A stretch of DNA of 34,462 bases from Companilactobacillus versmoldensis DSM 14857 = KCTC 3814 (GTDB taxonomy: Bacteria > Bacillota > Bacilli > Lactobacillales > Lactobacillaceae): the NCBI RefSeq assembly GCF_001434295.1, contig NZ_AZFA01000021.1, positions 1 through 34,462 on the forward strand, given 5' to 3'. Of the stretch, positions 1-7,431 are shown in pieces; position 1 is the stretch's first letter; every line of letters starts with the position of its first letter. A model generated the notes under the pieces. That model was given only the letters and a program-made list of their open reading frames with translations. It had not been told where the DNA came from and searched no databases. The position numbers were made by a program, and so were the translations under genes.

Positions 1-106
1 GAACAATTTCCCTAATCAATTTCACGAAACTCTAAATAAGGCAGTTAAACCTGCTCCTAATGGTCAAGCTCCCTTGGACCAACATTTACTCAAACCACTA
101 CGTTAA
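1..106 (+). CDS. Small 35-aa peptide, tandem copy 1 (start lies just outside the window)
   Basis: The reading frame enters at the last base of what is presumably an ATG; the other 34 codons and a TAA are present. The peptide begins NNFPNQFHE and shares the core LNKAVKPAPNGQ with copies 2 and 3. It differs from them in its tail, ending in KPLR instead of HPGK, and has an A where they have the first P of a PP pair. There is no signal peptide, membrane segment, double-glycine leader or cysteine. I do not recognise the family. No terminator separates it from copy 2, so the three copies are probably co-transcribed. Confidence 0.7.
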   Translation, partial: NNFPNQFHETLNKAVKPAPNGQAPLDQHLLKPLR

Positions 107-163
107 TAATTACTAATTCTTTATATCCCACAATAAAATTATAAAAAAGAAGGACAAATCATT

Positions 164-271
164 ATGAATAACTTTCCTAATCAATTCCACGAAGCATTAA
201 ATAAGGCAGTCAAACCTGCTCCTAATGGCCAACCACCTTTGGATCAACACTTGTTGCATCCTGGCAAATAA
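164..271 (+). CDS. Small 35-aa peptide, tandem copy 2
   Basis: A 35-codon ORF starts at an ATG preceded by AAGAAGGA at 147-154, a well-spaced ribosome binding site. It reads MNNFPNQFHEALNKAVKPAP, then a proline-containing tail ending LLHPGK. The N-terminal half could form an amphipathic helix; the tail is rich in Pro, Gln and His. It is nearly identical to copy 3: residue 10 is E here and D there, and most other DNA changes are synonymous. Synonymous change plus a conserved ribosome site argue for a translated product. Function unknown; a signalling, antimicrobial or intracellular regulatory peptide are all possible. Confidence 0.75.
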   Translation: MNNFPNQFHEALNKAVKPAPNGQPPLDQHLLHPGK

Positions 272-325
272 TTAAACAATTCAAAATTCAAACTTACTAA
301 AATATAAAAAAGAAGGTATATTACT

Positions 326-433
326 ATGAACAATTTCCCTAATCAATTCCACGATGCTTTAAATAAGGCAGTTAAACCTGCTCCTAATGGTCAACCACCT
401 TTGGATCAACACTTGTTGCATCCTGGCAAATAG
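326..433 (+). CDS. Small 35-aa peptide, tandem copy 3
   Basis: A 35-codon ORF starts at an ATG preceded by AGAAGG at 311-316 and ends in TAG. It has the same sequence as copy 2 except Asp at residue 10. It lies 162 bp downstream of copy 2, start to start. A strong stem-loop terminator follows 17 bp after the stop, so this is the last member of the cluster. The repeat unit includes the ribosome site and about 55 bp of AT-rich spacer. No export signal is visible. Confidence 0.75.
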   Translation: MNNFPNQFHDALNKAVKPAPNGQPPLDQHLLHPGK

Positions 434-449
434 TCGAATAAATTGAAAC

Positions 450-477
450 AGCGTAGCCTATTGGCTACGCTATTTTT
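450..477. terminator. Intrinsic terminator after the peptide cluster
   Basis: AGCGTAGCC, loop TATT, GGCTACGCT, then ATTTTT. The perfect 9-bp stem and T-run serve the plus-strand peptide genes. The minus-strand gene ends inside the same stem (stop at 470-472), so the hairpin may also stop transcripts arriving from the right, although its A-run on that side is weaker. Confidence 0.85.
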
Positions 478-1393
478 GTGTCTTTAATTCAAATAATCTA
501 TGCATCAATTGGAAGTGATGCCGTAATGACAGTTTTTTGACCATCCCTAGACCGGGAAATTTTGTCTGTGACACATATTCCGTTAGTTGATCGAGTGCTG
601 GTGTTTCGTTCAATCCACTAATATTATCATTCTTCCACGTAACTAATTTATTCAGCACTTCGAAAAATTTCTCCTTTTGACCGCGCATCGTTTCGTTACT
701 GTCGGAAACAAAATGATGGATCCGCAAGCTGCCGTCAGCTGTGACGTAAATTATATGCAACGCGATGGCTCTTGAAGGCATCCCTTTATCGAAATAATGA
801 CCACCGACCATGGAAAAATCAGCAAATCCTTGATAATTATCAATCTGTCGATACCAACTTGCCGGTTGGAAAAATTCATCGTCGATTTCTGCGTAATCTT
901 CTACATGAGGTACAAAAGTCAGCGGATCAGTTAGACTGACTGCCTTATCGGCAACGATCTGATGGATCCGCGCTTCCTCAGGTATCAAAACACCACTGAC
1001 ATTTTTCAGGACTCGACTATTTTGACAGGCTTTCAAGATCGGATAATTTCTCGCAATCAACAAACTCGTCTGGTGACCGTGTGTATGAATGAAATCACTG
1101 CTGAAATCAGGTGCAAGGATAGCTGTTGGATGGAAAAAATTCAATTCTGACAAATCTGGTAACGGATAAAGCTTAGTATCATTCAATCCGTAGACACTCA
1201 CTTGGGGATTGGCGACAATTCCGAATGGTTGCTCCTCCTGGATCAAGGCAGTCACCGTCTGCAATAATTCCTTTGAATCCCGAACAGGCTCGATAATGGG
1301 AACAATATTTTCCCCCAGTTCCTGCGCCTGACAGGCTTCCTTTAAGGCCAGCAAATCGTACATCCGACCTCGCAAATATGGATAATAGATCAT
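470..1393 (-). CDS. sce7725 / Beta-like family protein
   Basis: The 307-aa protein opens with YYPYLRGRMYDLLALKE, which matches the N-terminal signature I know from the sce7725 family and related Beta proteins (Y-P-x-L-R-G-x-x-x-x-L-A-L-x-E). The biochemical role of that family is not established. No membrane segment or signal peptide is seen, so it should be cytoplasmic. The start has an excellent ribosome site (GGGGGATC, 6 nt before ATG) and overlaps the stop of the upstream gene as ATGA, implying translational coupling. In other bacteria sce7725 genes sit beside sce7726 genes encoding a predicted nuclease. Here the neighbour is an MmcB-like nuclease followed by a helicase-nuclease, which suggests a shared nucleic-acid role (inference). 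Confidence 0.7.
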   Translation of the reverse strand: MIYYPYLRGRMYDLLALKEACQAQELGENIVPIIEPVRDSKELLQTVTALIQEEQPFGIVANPQVSVYGLNDTKLYPLPDLSELNFFHPTAILAPDFSSDFIHTHGHQTSLLIARNYPILKACQNSRVLKNVSGVLIPEEARIHQIVADKAVSLTDPLTFVPHVEDYAEIDDEFFQPASWYRQIDNYQGFADFSMVGGHYFDKGMPSRAIALHIIYVTADGSLRIHHFVSDSNETMRGQKEKFFEVLNKLVTWKNDNISGLNETPALDQLTEYVSQTKFPGLGMVKKLSLRHHFQLMHRLFELKTQK

Positions 1394-2106
1394 ATTTGAT
1401 CCCCCAAATCCGGTTGGTCCATCGCTTGGAGTTGCATTTTCAGTTGCTGATACTCAGCATTGCGAGCATCTAATTCCTCCTGCAAAGAGGTCACTGCAGC
1501 ACTTTGTGTGTCATCAATGAACCGGTCGTAGAGATTGTGATCAGGATGATAAATATCGTAGCCTTTCTTGGCACGCTTTTTCAACTCCTTGTACAATTGG
1601 TCGTCCGAATACAGCTGCAACCCCTTCTCGACCCGCTTAGCCTTGTCGACCTCACGGAACAACGAGGCCACAAAATGACTCGTCAATTGCTTTTCATCAA
1701 CCTGCAGATCCTGATACTGAGCCTTTTTAGCCACCGTCAAGAACCCCGGTGCACGCAAAGTTTGTGGAGCCAAGTCGAGCGCCCTTTTGTCAAAACTTCG
1801 ATAGATCAAAACTCCGATGTGTGACGGGATCTCTTCAGCTACTTCCTGATAGAGTTTTTGTGGTAAGACAAAATAATTATAATTACCGATAAAAGATAAT
1901 TTGGCCTTCGAATGGAAATCTGTTTTCGTCACTTTCAATTCAAAACAGCGCCATTCAACTGAGCCATCTGTCAGTTGCTGGTAGCTTAAAGTATCAACGA
2001 TTCCTTTATTATCAGGCATCGATACTTCTTCGACAACGTAGGCTTGCTGTTCATAGCAGTATTGATAGAGTGTTGTTTCTAACTCTTTAGTCAATTTGGT
2101 CTTCAT
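1390..2106 (-). CDS. MmcB-like / phage-type PD-(D/E)XK nuclease-fold protein
   Basis: I place the start at the ATG at 2106 (238 aa), preceded by GGAAAGGA; a longer version from 2142 has no good ribosome site. The nuclease core is Asp38 in GIVDTL and Glu56-x-Lys58 in CFELKVTKTDFHS, followed by Asp63 and a conserved run ending in NYFVLP. IPSHIGVLIY comes about 30 residues later. This order is that of MmcB-type DNA repair proteins and of similar proteins in Gram-positive phages. The C-terminus (about 205-235) looks like a coiled coil. The gene overlaps the helicase by 20 bp and the next gene by 4 bp, so the three are translated together. The catalytic residues look intact; the substrate is unknown. 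Confidence 0.7.
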   Translation of the reverse strand: MKTKLTKELETTLYQYCYEQQAYVVEEVSMPDNKGIVDTLSYQQLTDGSVEWRCFELKVTKTDFHSKAKLSFIGNYNYFVLPQKLYQEVAEEIPSHIGVLIYRSFDKRALDLAPQTLRAPGFLTVAKKAQYQDLQVDEKQLTSHFVASLFREVDKAKRVEKGLQLYSDDQLYKELKKRAKKGYDIYHPDHNLYDRFIDDTQSAAVTSLQEELDARNAEYQQLKMQLQAMDQPDLGDQI

Positions 2107-4465
2107 AATTATCTTGTCCTTTCCAAAAATCCTCGATGGCATTATCTAATTTGTGGAGCGAACTGATCCGCTTGAAATTCTGCCAATGTGGTGGGAACAA
2201 CTGCACATAGCGACCACTAGCAAAGCGTTGATCAACTAAGAGGATGATCCCCACATCCCGACTGCTCCTAATCAAACGCCCAGCAGCCTGCAAAACATTG
2301 TTCATTCCTGGTAATTGATAAGCATAGGCAAAGCCTTGGCCATTTTCTTGATTGTAGTAATCCTTGATCAGATTATTTTCAGCACTCAAGCCAGGTAAAC
2401 CAACACTGACTACGGCAACTCCGATCAAACGATCCCCTCTCAAATCGATTCCTTCCGAGAAGATGCCGCCTAATACAGCAAATCCTACTAAGGTCTCTGT
2501 TGGTGATTCTTGAAATTTATCCAGAAACTCTTGTCTTTGGGCCGCGTCCATCGAATTTTGCTGAGCAACTGTCTTAATCTCTGGATATTCGTCGTTAAAG
2601 GCAGCCTTTATTTGTCTTAGATAAACGTATGACGGGAAAAAGAACAGGTAATTTCCAGTCTTCGCTTTGACCAAGTCATATAAGCTGGCCACGATATATG
2701 GTTCGTTATTGCTCCGCTGATGATAGGTCGTCTGGATGTACTGGGTAATGAGAATTTCTTGGTTTTGTTGTGGAAACGGTGATGGTAATTGATATGCCAA
2801 GCTATTGTCGATCCCGCCGAGAACGTTTTGATAATAATTCATTGGTGACAAGGTTGCAGAGAATAAGACTGCTCCAGCACCTAATTTCATCGACTGATCG
2901 AGAAAATAACTGGGATCAAGACAGATTTGTTTGATGGAGACCTTATCGCCGTCGATAACGATCCGCGTTTGATAAGTATCATCGTAGAAGCTGCTGATCT
3001 TAACAAAGGTCAGACATTCGAAGAAATAATCTCGGGCCGCTTTCAAAAAGTCTGTCTGTTCCTTGTCTTTCATCCACTCAGTCATGAAGTCGTCAAATTT
3101 GTTAAGGATCTTCAATAGATCCTTGGGAACGTCATTGGTGACCATCTCATCTTTATGGAGGATCTCTAAGGTAACTTTGATATCGGAAAAAGCCTTGGCG
3201 ACTTTCTGCAATTGATTCTGATACCGCTTGGTCGATTTTTTCTCAGCCGCTGCTTTTTTCATCAGTTCTTCAATACCAACATTGGTGACCTCAGCTGAAT
3301 ACATATCACGCGAGCGACTGACAAGGTTATGAGCTTCATCGATCAAAAAGAAATTATCGTTATCTTTTTCAGTAAAGAACCTTTGGAGATAAACTAATGG
3401 ATCAAATAAATAGTTGTAATCGCAAATAATGACATCGCAAAACAACGATGTATCTAGAGAGAACTCAAATGGGTCGACCATGTGCTTGCGAGCATATTTC
3501 TCGATGATCGATTTAGTGATACTGTCCTCATGTACCAAGATGTCCTTCAATGCTGGCTTCAATCGGTCATAATAACCAATCATATAAGGATTTTTTTCTG
3601 GTAGCACATCCTTTTCTTCAGGAAATCTGATCTGTTCTTTGGCTGTTAAAGTAATACTTTTAAGCCTCAAACCTGACTGGCTCATTAGATCGATCGCTTC
3701 TTCAGCCACACGACGAGTGCTCTGCTTAGCAGTCAGATAAAATAGTCTCTGAATCCGATCCTCACCAATTGCTTTGACCGCTGGAAACAGCGTCGAAATA
3801 GTTTTTCCAGTCCCAGTCGGTGCTTCAACGAACAGTCGTTTTTTTAGACGAATAGTCTTGTAGACTGCACCTGCCAATTCATGCTGCCCGGTTCGAAATG
3901 CTGGAAAAGGAAAATTTAGCTCGCTGATCGAATCGTTTCTCGTCTTTCTCATATCAGCGCGTAATTTCAACCAAAATTCATACTCTGTTATTAATTTTTG
4001 AAAGAAGTCATCCAATTCTTCACGGGTAAACTTTTTTTCAACTTGAGTGGTTTGGTCTTCGGTAACTTGAAAATAAGTCAGCTGTAGCGTTACCTCATTC
4101 AACTCTGGATGATCTTCTAATAAAATATGTCCGTATACTTTGACTTGGCCCCAGTAAAGTTCGAGAGTATTGTCGCTTAATTCATCAAACTTTTGATCAG
4201 AGGTTTTGATTTCCTCGATCAAGGCTTTATCTGGATTCAATTCGACTCCGTCTGCTCGACCAGAAATATCATATTCCTGATTGTTCATGGTGACGGTCTT
4301 TTTTAGATAAACTTCACTTTCATAATCATCTGAGCGAGTGCTCTGCAATTGTCGATGGATTCTAGCACCAGCTAAGGCAGTATTCGTACTGTCCTTGCTG
4401 TCGACCAGATCGCCACTGCGTAGCACAAATTCGACTAACGTTCTAATACCGATCCGTGTTGACAT
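2087..4465 (-). CDS. RecB-like nuclease domain fused to a DinG/XPD-like superfamily 2 helicase
   Basis: The start at 4465 (792 aa) follows a strong GGGAGGGG site. Residues 1-165 carry a RecB/Cas4-type PD-(D/E)XK nuclease: His37, Asp72 in GRADGV, Glu85-x-Lys87 in EEIKTS, then GQVKVYG. The helicase follows: Walker A APTGTGKT near 216-222, DEAH at 376-379, SATLSPMNYY, GGIFSEGIDLRGDRL, and the motif VI-like QAAGRLIRSSRD. In relatives four cysteines between Walker A and DEAH hold a 4Fe-4S cluster. Here that region keeps its surroundings (GYYDRL, DPFEFSLD) but has no cysteine at the expected places. Its only cysteines are in SLFCDVIICDYNY. It is the promoter-proximal gene of a three-gene unit and probably unwinds and trims DNA. 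Confidence 0.85.
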   Translation of the reverse strand: MSTRIGIRTLVEFVLRSGDLVDSKDSTNTALAGARIHRQLQSTRSDDYESEVYLKKTVTMNNQEYDISGRADGVELNPDKALIEEIKTSDQKFDELSDNTLELYWGQVKVYGHILLEDHPELNEVTLQLTYFQVTEDQTTQVEKKFTREELDDFFQKLITEYEFWLKLRADMRKTRNDSISELNFPFPAFRTGQHELAGAVYKTIRLKKRLFVEAPTGTGKTISTLFPAVKAIGEDRIQRLFYLTAKQSTRRVAEEAIDLMSQSGLRLKSITLTAKEQIRFPEEKDVLPEKNPYMIGYYDRLKPALKDILVHEDSITKSIIEKYARKHMVDPFEFSLDTSLFCDVIICDYNYLFDPLVYLQRFFTEKDNDNFFLIDEAHNLVSRSRDMYSAEVTNVGIEELMKKAAAEKKSTKRYQNQLQKVAKAFSDIKVTLEILHKDEMVTNDVPKDLLKILNKFDDFMTEWMKDKEQTDFLKAARDYFFECLTFVKISSFYDDTYQTRIVIDGDKVSIKQICLDPSYFLDQSMKLGAGAVLFSATLSPMNYYQNVLGGIDNSLAYQLPSPFPQQNQEILITQYIQTTYHQRSNNEPYIVASLYDLVKAKTGNYLFFFPSYVYLRQIKAAFNDEYPEIKTVAQQNSMDAAQRQEFLDKFQESPTETLVGFAVLGGIFSEGIDLRGDRLIGVAVVSVGLPGLSAENNLIKDYYNQENGQGFAYAYQLPGMNNVLQAAGRLIRSSRDVGIILLVDQRFASGRYVQLFPPHWQNFKRISSLHKLDNAIEDFWKGQDNYEDQID

Positions 4466-4500
4466 AAGCACCCCTCCCTTTTTGATTATTCACTTGTAAC

Positions 4501-4529
4501 ATTGTAAAACATGTGTTCGTTTTTGTCTG
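4501..4529 (-). promoter_or_regulatory. Candidate promoter of the helicase operon
   Basis: On the minus strand a -35 CAGACA (4529-4524) and a -10 TACAAT (4506-4501) are separated by 17 bp. They lie about 35 bp upstream of the helicase start. The -10 matches 5 of 6 consensus positions and the -35 matches 4 of 6. Confidence 0.5.
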
Positions 4530-4540
4530 CTGATACAAGC

Positions 4541-4569
4541 AAAAAACCGTTACCAACTTTTGGCAACGG
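4541..4569 (-). terminator. Intrinsic terminator of the 209-aa gene
   Basis: On the minus strand CCGTTGCCA, a short loop and TGGTAACGG form a 9-bp stem with one G-T pair, followed by six T. It sits just after the stop of the gene at 4581-5210 and separates it from the helicase operon. Confidence 0.8.
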
Positions 4570-4580
4570 CTACTAACTTT

Positions 4581-5210
4581 CTAATATTGATTCATGACGA
4601 TCAAAGTTTGTCTCAATTGTTTGAGATTATTGGCAATCTCAGTCCAACTATTATCAACTTGATCATATAGCGATTTGATTGGCTCATCATCAACATCAAA
4701 TTGAGCCATTTTTTGCTCAACGAGCTTTTTTGTTTGGCTAAAATTTTCATCTTGGTTCAACTTAATGTATTGGATCATATATTGCATTCGATGATTGACT
4801 AGTGGGTATTGGAAATTTCCATTGTTTTCAATCGTTGGTCGCTTGATTTCACTAGCATGGGCAATAAAATCTTTTAGGATGCTATGTTCATAAAAAGCAA
4901 TATATTGAGAGATCAATTCATTGAACTCTATTTGGTTAATATGATATTCATTTTCCATATCTAAATAACTTAACGTCTTCTCTGATTCAGTAAGTTCTAC
5001 AAAAGGTATGTTCGAAGTATCCGCGTTAACAATTTCTAAAAATTTGATTTTCATAAAACCACGATCATGATTTCGTTTGATAATATTGGCATTCATCTTT
5101 TTTAAATTCAGAACGATATTACTGCCTTCAGCCAATTTAGTAGCAAATCTGGTACAGAAGTCAGCATATCTTTCTGACTCGCGTAATACTCGTTCATTTT
5201 CAATTGTCAT
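4581..5210 (-). CDS. Hypothetical protein, 209 aa
   Basis: The start at 5210 is chosen because GGGGGAG lies 6 nt upstream; an in-frame TTG at 5225 would place that site inside the ORF. The protein is polar and largely alpha-helical by composition. It has no signal peptide, membrane segment or catalytic motif I can recognise; the C-terminal third looks like a helical bundle. It is a single-gene unit with its own promoter and terminator, between the helicase operon and the membrane HTH gene. I do not recognise the family. Confidence 0.7.
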   Translation of the reverse strand: MTIENERVLRESERYADFCTRFATKLAEGSNIVLNLKKMNANIIKRNHDRGFMKIKFLEIVNADTSNIPFVELTESEKTLSYLDMENEYHINQIEFNELISQYIAFYEHSILKDFIAHASEIKRPTIENNGNFQYPLVNHRMQYMIQYIKLNQDENFSQTKKLVEQKMAQFDVDDEPIKSLYDQVDNSWTEIANNLKQLRQTLIVMNQY

Positions 5211-5237
5211 AATGTTCTCCCCCAACCTATGACTTAA

Positions 5238-5282
5238 ATATTAAAAGTCAGCACGCAGTTATATCAATCCACAAATCTGTGG
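5238..5282 (-). promoter_or_regulatory. Candidate promoter with adjacent inverted repeat
   Basis: On the minus strand a -35 TTGATA (5267-5262) and a -10 TAATAT (5243-5238) with an 18-bp spacer precede the 209-aa gene. Just upstream of the -35 is the inverted repeat CCACA-AATC-TGTGG (5269-5282). It could be an operator, or a short hairpin ending the transcript of the gene at 5316-6464. Confidence 0.4.
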
Positions 5283-5315
5283 CATTATTGATCAAGTGCG
5301 TTATAACGCCCAATT

Positions 5316-6464
5316 TTAAATATCCCGTTTATGGTACGACTGCTGAACTCGTTTAAGACCAAGTTGTGGATCACTAAAGTGGGTCATTTGATCAAGATTG
5401 TCTTTGATACTATCTGGCACCTGTTTGGCTTTAATGTTGCGGACCTCATCTTCAACATAGGCACCTTTATGAACTACTTTGATATATTCAGATTGAGTTG
5501 AATAACTACCATTGATGGTAATGATATTACCATCCCCATAATCAGTATCGATCACGGCTGTTTTTTGTTTACCAGGATCTTCAACTAAGGCATAGCCGAC
5601 CTCTTCTTTTATGAAAGGATTAAAACGTTCAATATTAGGTGACTGAATATTTTTACCAAAAAAAGTAACTGTCAAAATAGCTAGTAAGACAATAAAAATA
5701 CTCAGTAAGAAATAAGCTGCTTGTCGATACAATTCACGCCCTTTAACGACATCTGCTATTTGGCGATTGACTTCATTTTCATCATCACCCCAAAAATCAG
5801 AGACTGGAAAATTCAAAGCTTGGGCCACCTTGACCATATAATCCATGTTCGGATGTGACTCCCCATATTCCCAGCGATAAACAGTATTACGTGAAACTTG
5901 GACTTCATCAGCCAATTGTTGTTGGGTGAATAAAGCCCTTTGGCGCTTTATTTTTAGTACTTCAGCAACTGGTCGAATTTTATTAGGATCAACAAAACCT
6001 GTTTTGGGATCAGATTCAACGTGTTCTTTTTTTGTCCATGGCCAGCCGTGAATTATTGCTAAAATGGAATTAATAAGCATAAGAAATAATGTTATCCCTG
6101 GAAAAACATGTTCATCATGATGAACAATATTAAAAGTGATAATATTGGTAAGAAATATTAGTATGATTATTATTTCGAAAATACCTAAAAATAGATAGAT
6201 ATATTTATTATCACTGGTAAAATGTCTTAATGAAAAAAAGACATATGCCAATGAGATACAAATCAAAGCAACAAATTCAATAAATCCTGGAATCGTAGTC
6301 TCGGCATATTCAATGTAAGTCATGGATTTATAGAATGGAAAGTAATTTTGCCCACCATTCGATTGAATGATGATCATTTTAAAGTAGATCAACGATACGA
6401 TCGTTGCGACAGATATTAGCAGCAAAGCTGCTTTCAATAAGGTATTTTTCTTTAACATATTCAT
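5316..6464 (-). CDS. Multi-pass membrane protein with an internal Xre-type HTH domain
   Basis: In this 382-aa protein, four hydrophobic segments lie at about 10-33, 59-79, 87-112 and 120-139. A canonical Cro/C1-type HTH follows at about 170-226 (LKIKRQRALFTQQQLADEVQ, then SRNTVYRWEYGESHPNMDYM). A fifth membrane segment lies at about 248-270, then a polar tail (271-382) predicted outside the cell. The HTH is therefore in a cytoplasmic loop, held by membrane on both sides. Lactobacilli have many HTH proteins with a C-terminal membrane segment; the added N-terminal four-helix part is less usual. It is probably a membrane-tethered regulator whose outer domain senses something (inference). Only 33 bp separate its start from the divergent gene at 6498, a likely target. 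A second ATG lies two codons downstream. Confidence 0.75.
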   Translation of the reverse strand: MNMLKKNTLLKAALLLISVATIVSLIYFKMIIIQSNGGQNYFPFYKSMTYIEYAETTIPGFIEFVALICISLAYVFFSLRHFTSDNKYIYLFLGIFEIIIILIFLTNIITFNIVHHDEHVFPGITLFLMLINSILAIIHGWPWTKKEHVESDPKTGFVDPNKIRPVAEVLKIKRQRALFTQQQLADEVQVSRNTVYRWEYGESHPNMDYMVKVAQALNFPVSDFWGDDENEVNRQIADVVKGRELYRQAAYFLLSIFIVLLAILTVTFFGKNIQSPNIERFNPFIKEEVGYALVEDPGKQKTAVIDTDYGDGNIITINGSYSTQSEYIKVVHKGAYVEDEVRNIKAKQVPDSIKDNLDQMTHFSDPQLGLKRVQQSYHKRDI

Positions 6465-6497
6465 TACGTTCCAATTTTATATTTAGGGGATAATTTT

Positions 6498-7431
6498 ATG
6501 CATAAACGGATTAAGTTGATGGGGATCTTCGGCGGAATCATTGTGATCATTGCAGTCGCAATCTTTTTCTCATATCAAAGCTATTCAAATATCAGTCTTT
6601 CTAATGATTCACAGATGACACCGAATAAAACTGATAAAAATAACAAAACTGCTTCTAAAAAGACCTCAAAGAATAATAATATCTTTTTGCAAGACAAGGA
6701 CAACCCGGATCATCGCTATCCATCCCTACGGCTCAAATGGTGTTTATCAATATCGTTCTCAAGCCAATGGAAATCTTTATCCGGAATATAAATACTTCAA
6801 TGGTCAAGTATCAAGTAAGAACAATAAATTAGCTGTCTCGCCCTTGAAAAACACTTCAGCTAAATCATTTTCCTTCAAGAAAAATTCTGATGGGTCTTAT
6901 CATAATACCAACAATGGGCATAACTATCAGAAATTGGCGACAACTAAAAATGATCATGATGGTCTCTCAGTCGACGACAGTTCTAACGACTCGGTTTCTG
7001 ATAACACCATCGAGGACGGATTGAATGAAATCCTAAAGGATCGTTCTAATCCGACTTACGGCAATGATACGATTGACGTTTCTCAAGAAGCTTTGCAAAA
7101 TTATCGTCATTATATCAAGCTCAAAAATGGTGACTATTATGATGCCAATTCAGATTTCTTCTATGGACCTAACTCTGAAAAATTCACTACCGATGATTTC
7201 AAAAATAATCCGGACGCTTATGCCGACCCGGATTACCATATTGAAGATTCAATGATGTACTATAAAAACAATAATCAAACTCATGTCACTAACGAAGAAA
7301 TAAACGAAAACGTTTATTGGATGCAAGGACTTACTGGTTCAAAGGTAACTGACCAGCTACTGCCTGATTATAGTAGTAGTCATGATAAAAATTTTGACGA
7401 CAGTAAACCTCATTCTGACGCTTTAAATTAA
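6498..7431 (+). pseudogene. Membrane-anchored secreted protein of unknown function, interrupted by a 1-bp frameshift
   Basis: A start with AGGGGA at 6485-6490 leads into an N-terminal membrane anchor (GIFGGIIVIIAVAIFFSYQS, residues 9-28), a Lys/Asn/Thr/Ser-rich linker and then a polar Asn/Asp/Tyr-rich domain. The frame is lost near 6720: up to ...NPDHRY the protein is in one frame, and HPYGSNGVYQYRSQ onwards is in another. Removing one base near 6720 gives an uninterrupted ORF of about 310 codons to the TAA at 7429-7431. The second frame holds protein-like sequence long before its own first possible start (TTG at 6844). Family not recognised. The break may be a real mutation or a sequencing error. 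Confidence 0.7.

Larger units (their letters stand above)
1..433 (+). repeat. Tandem array of three 162-165 bp peptide-gene units
   Basis: Three units, each holding a 35-codon ORF and an AT-rich spacer of about 55 bp with a GAAGG-type ribosome site, follow one another at 162-165 bp. The ORFs are far better conserved than the spacers, which points to selection on the peptides after duplication. The array may continue to the left of the window. Confidence 0.8.

Noticed and set aside
1-433. Double-glycine bacteriocin precursors
   Set aside because: The peptides have no GG leader, no cysteines and no hydrophobic mature part, and no transporter or immunity gene is next to them in the window.
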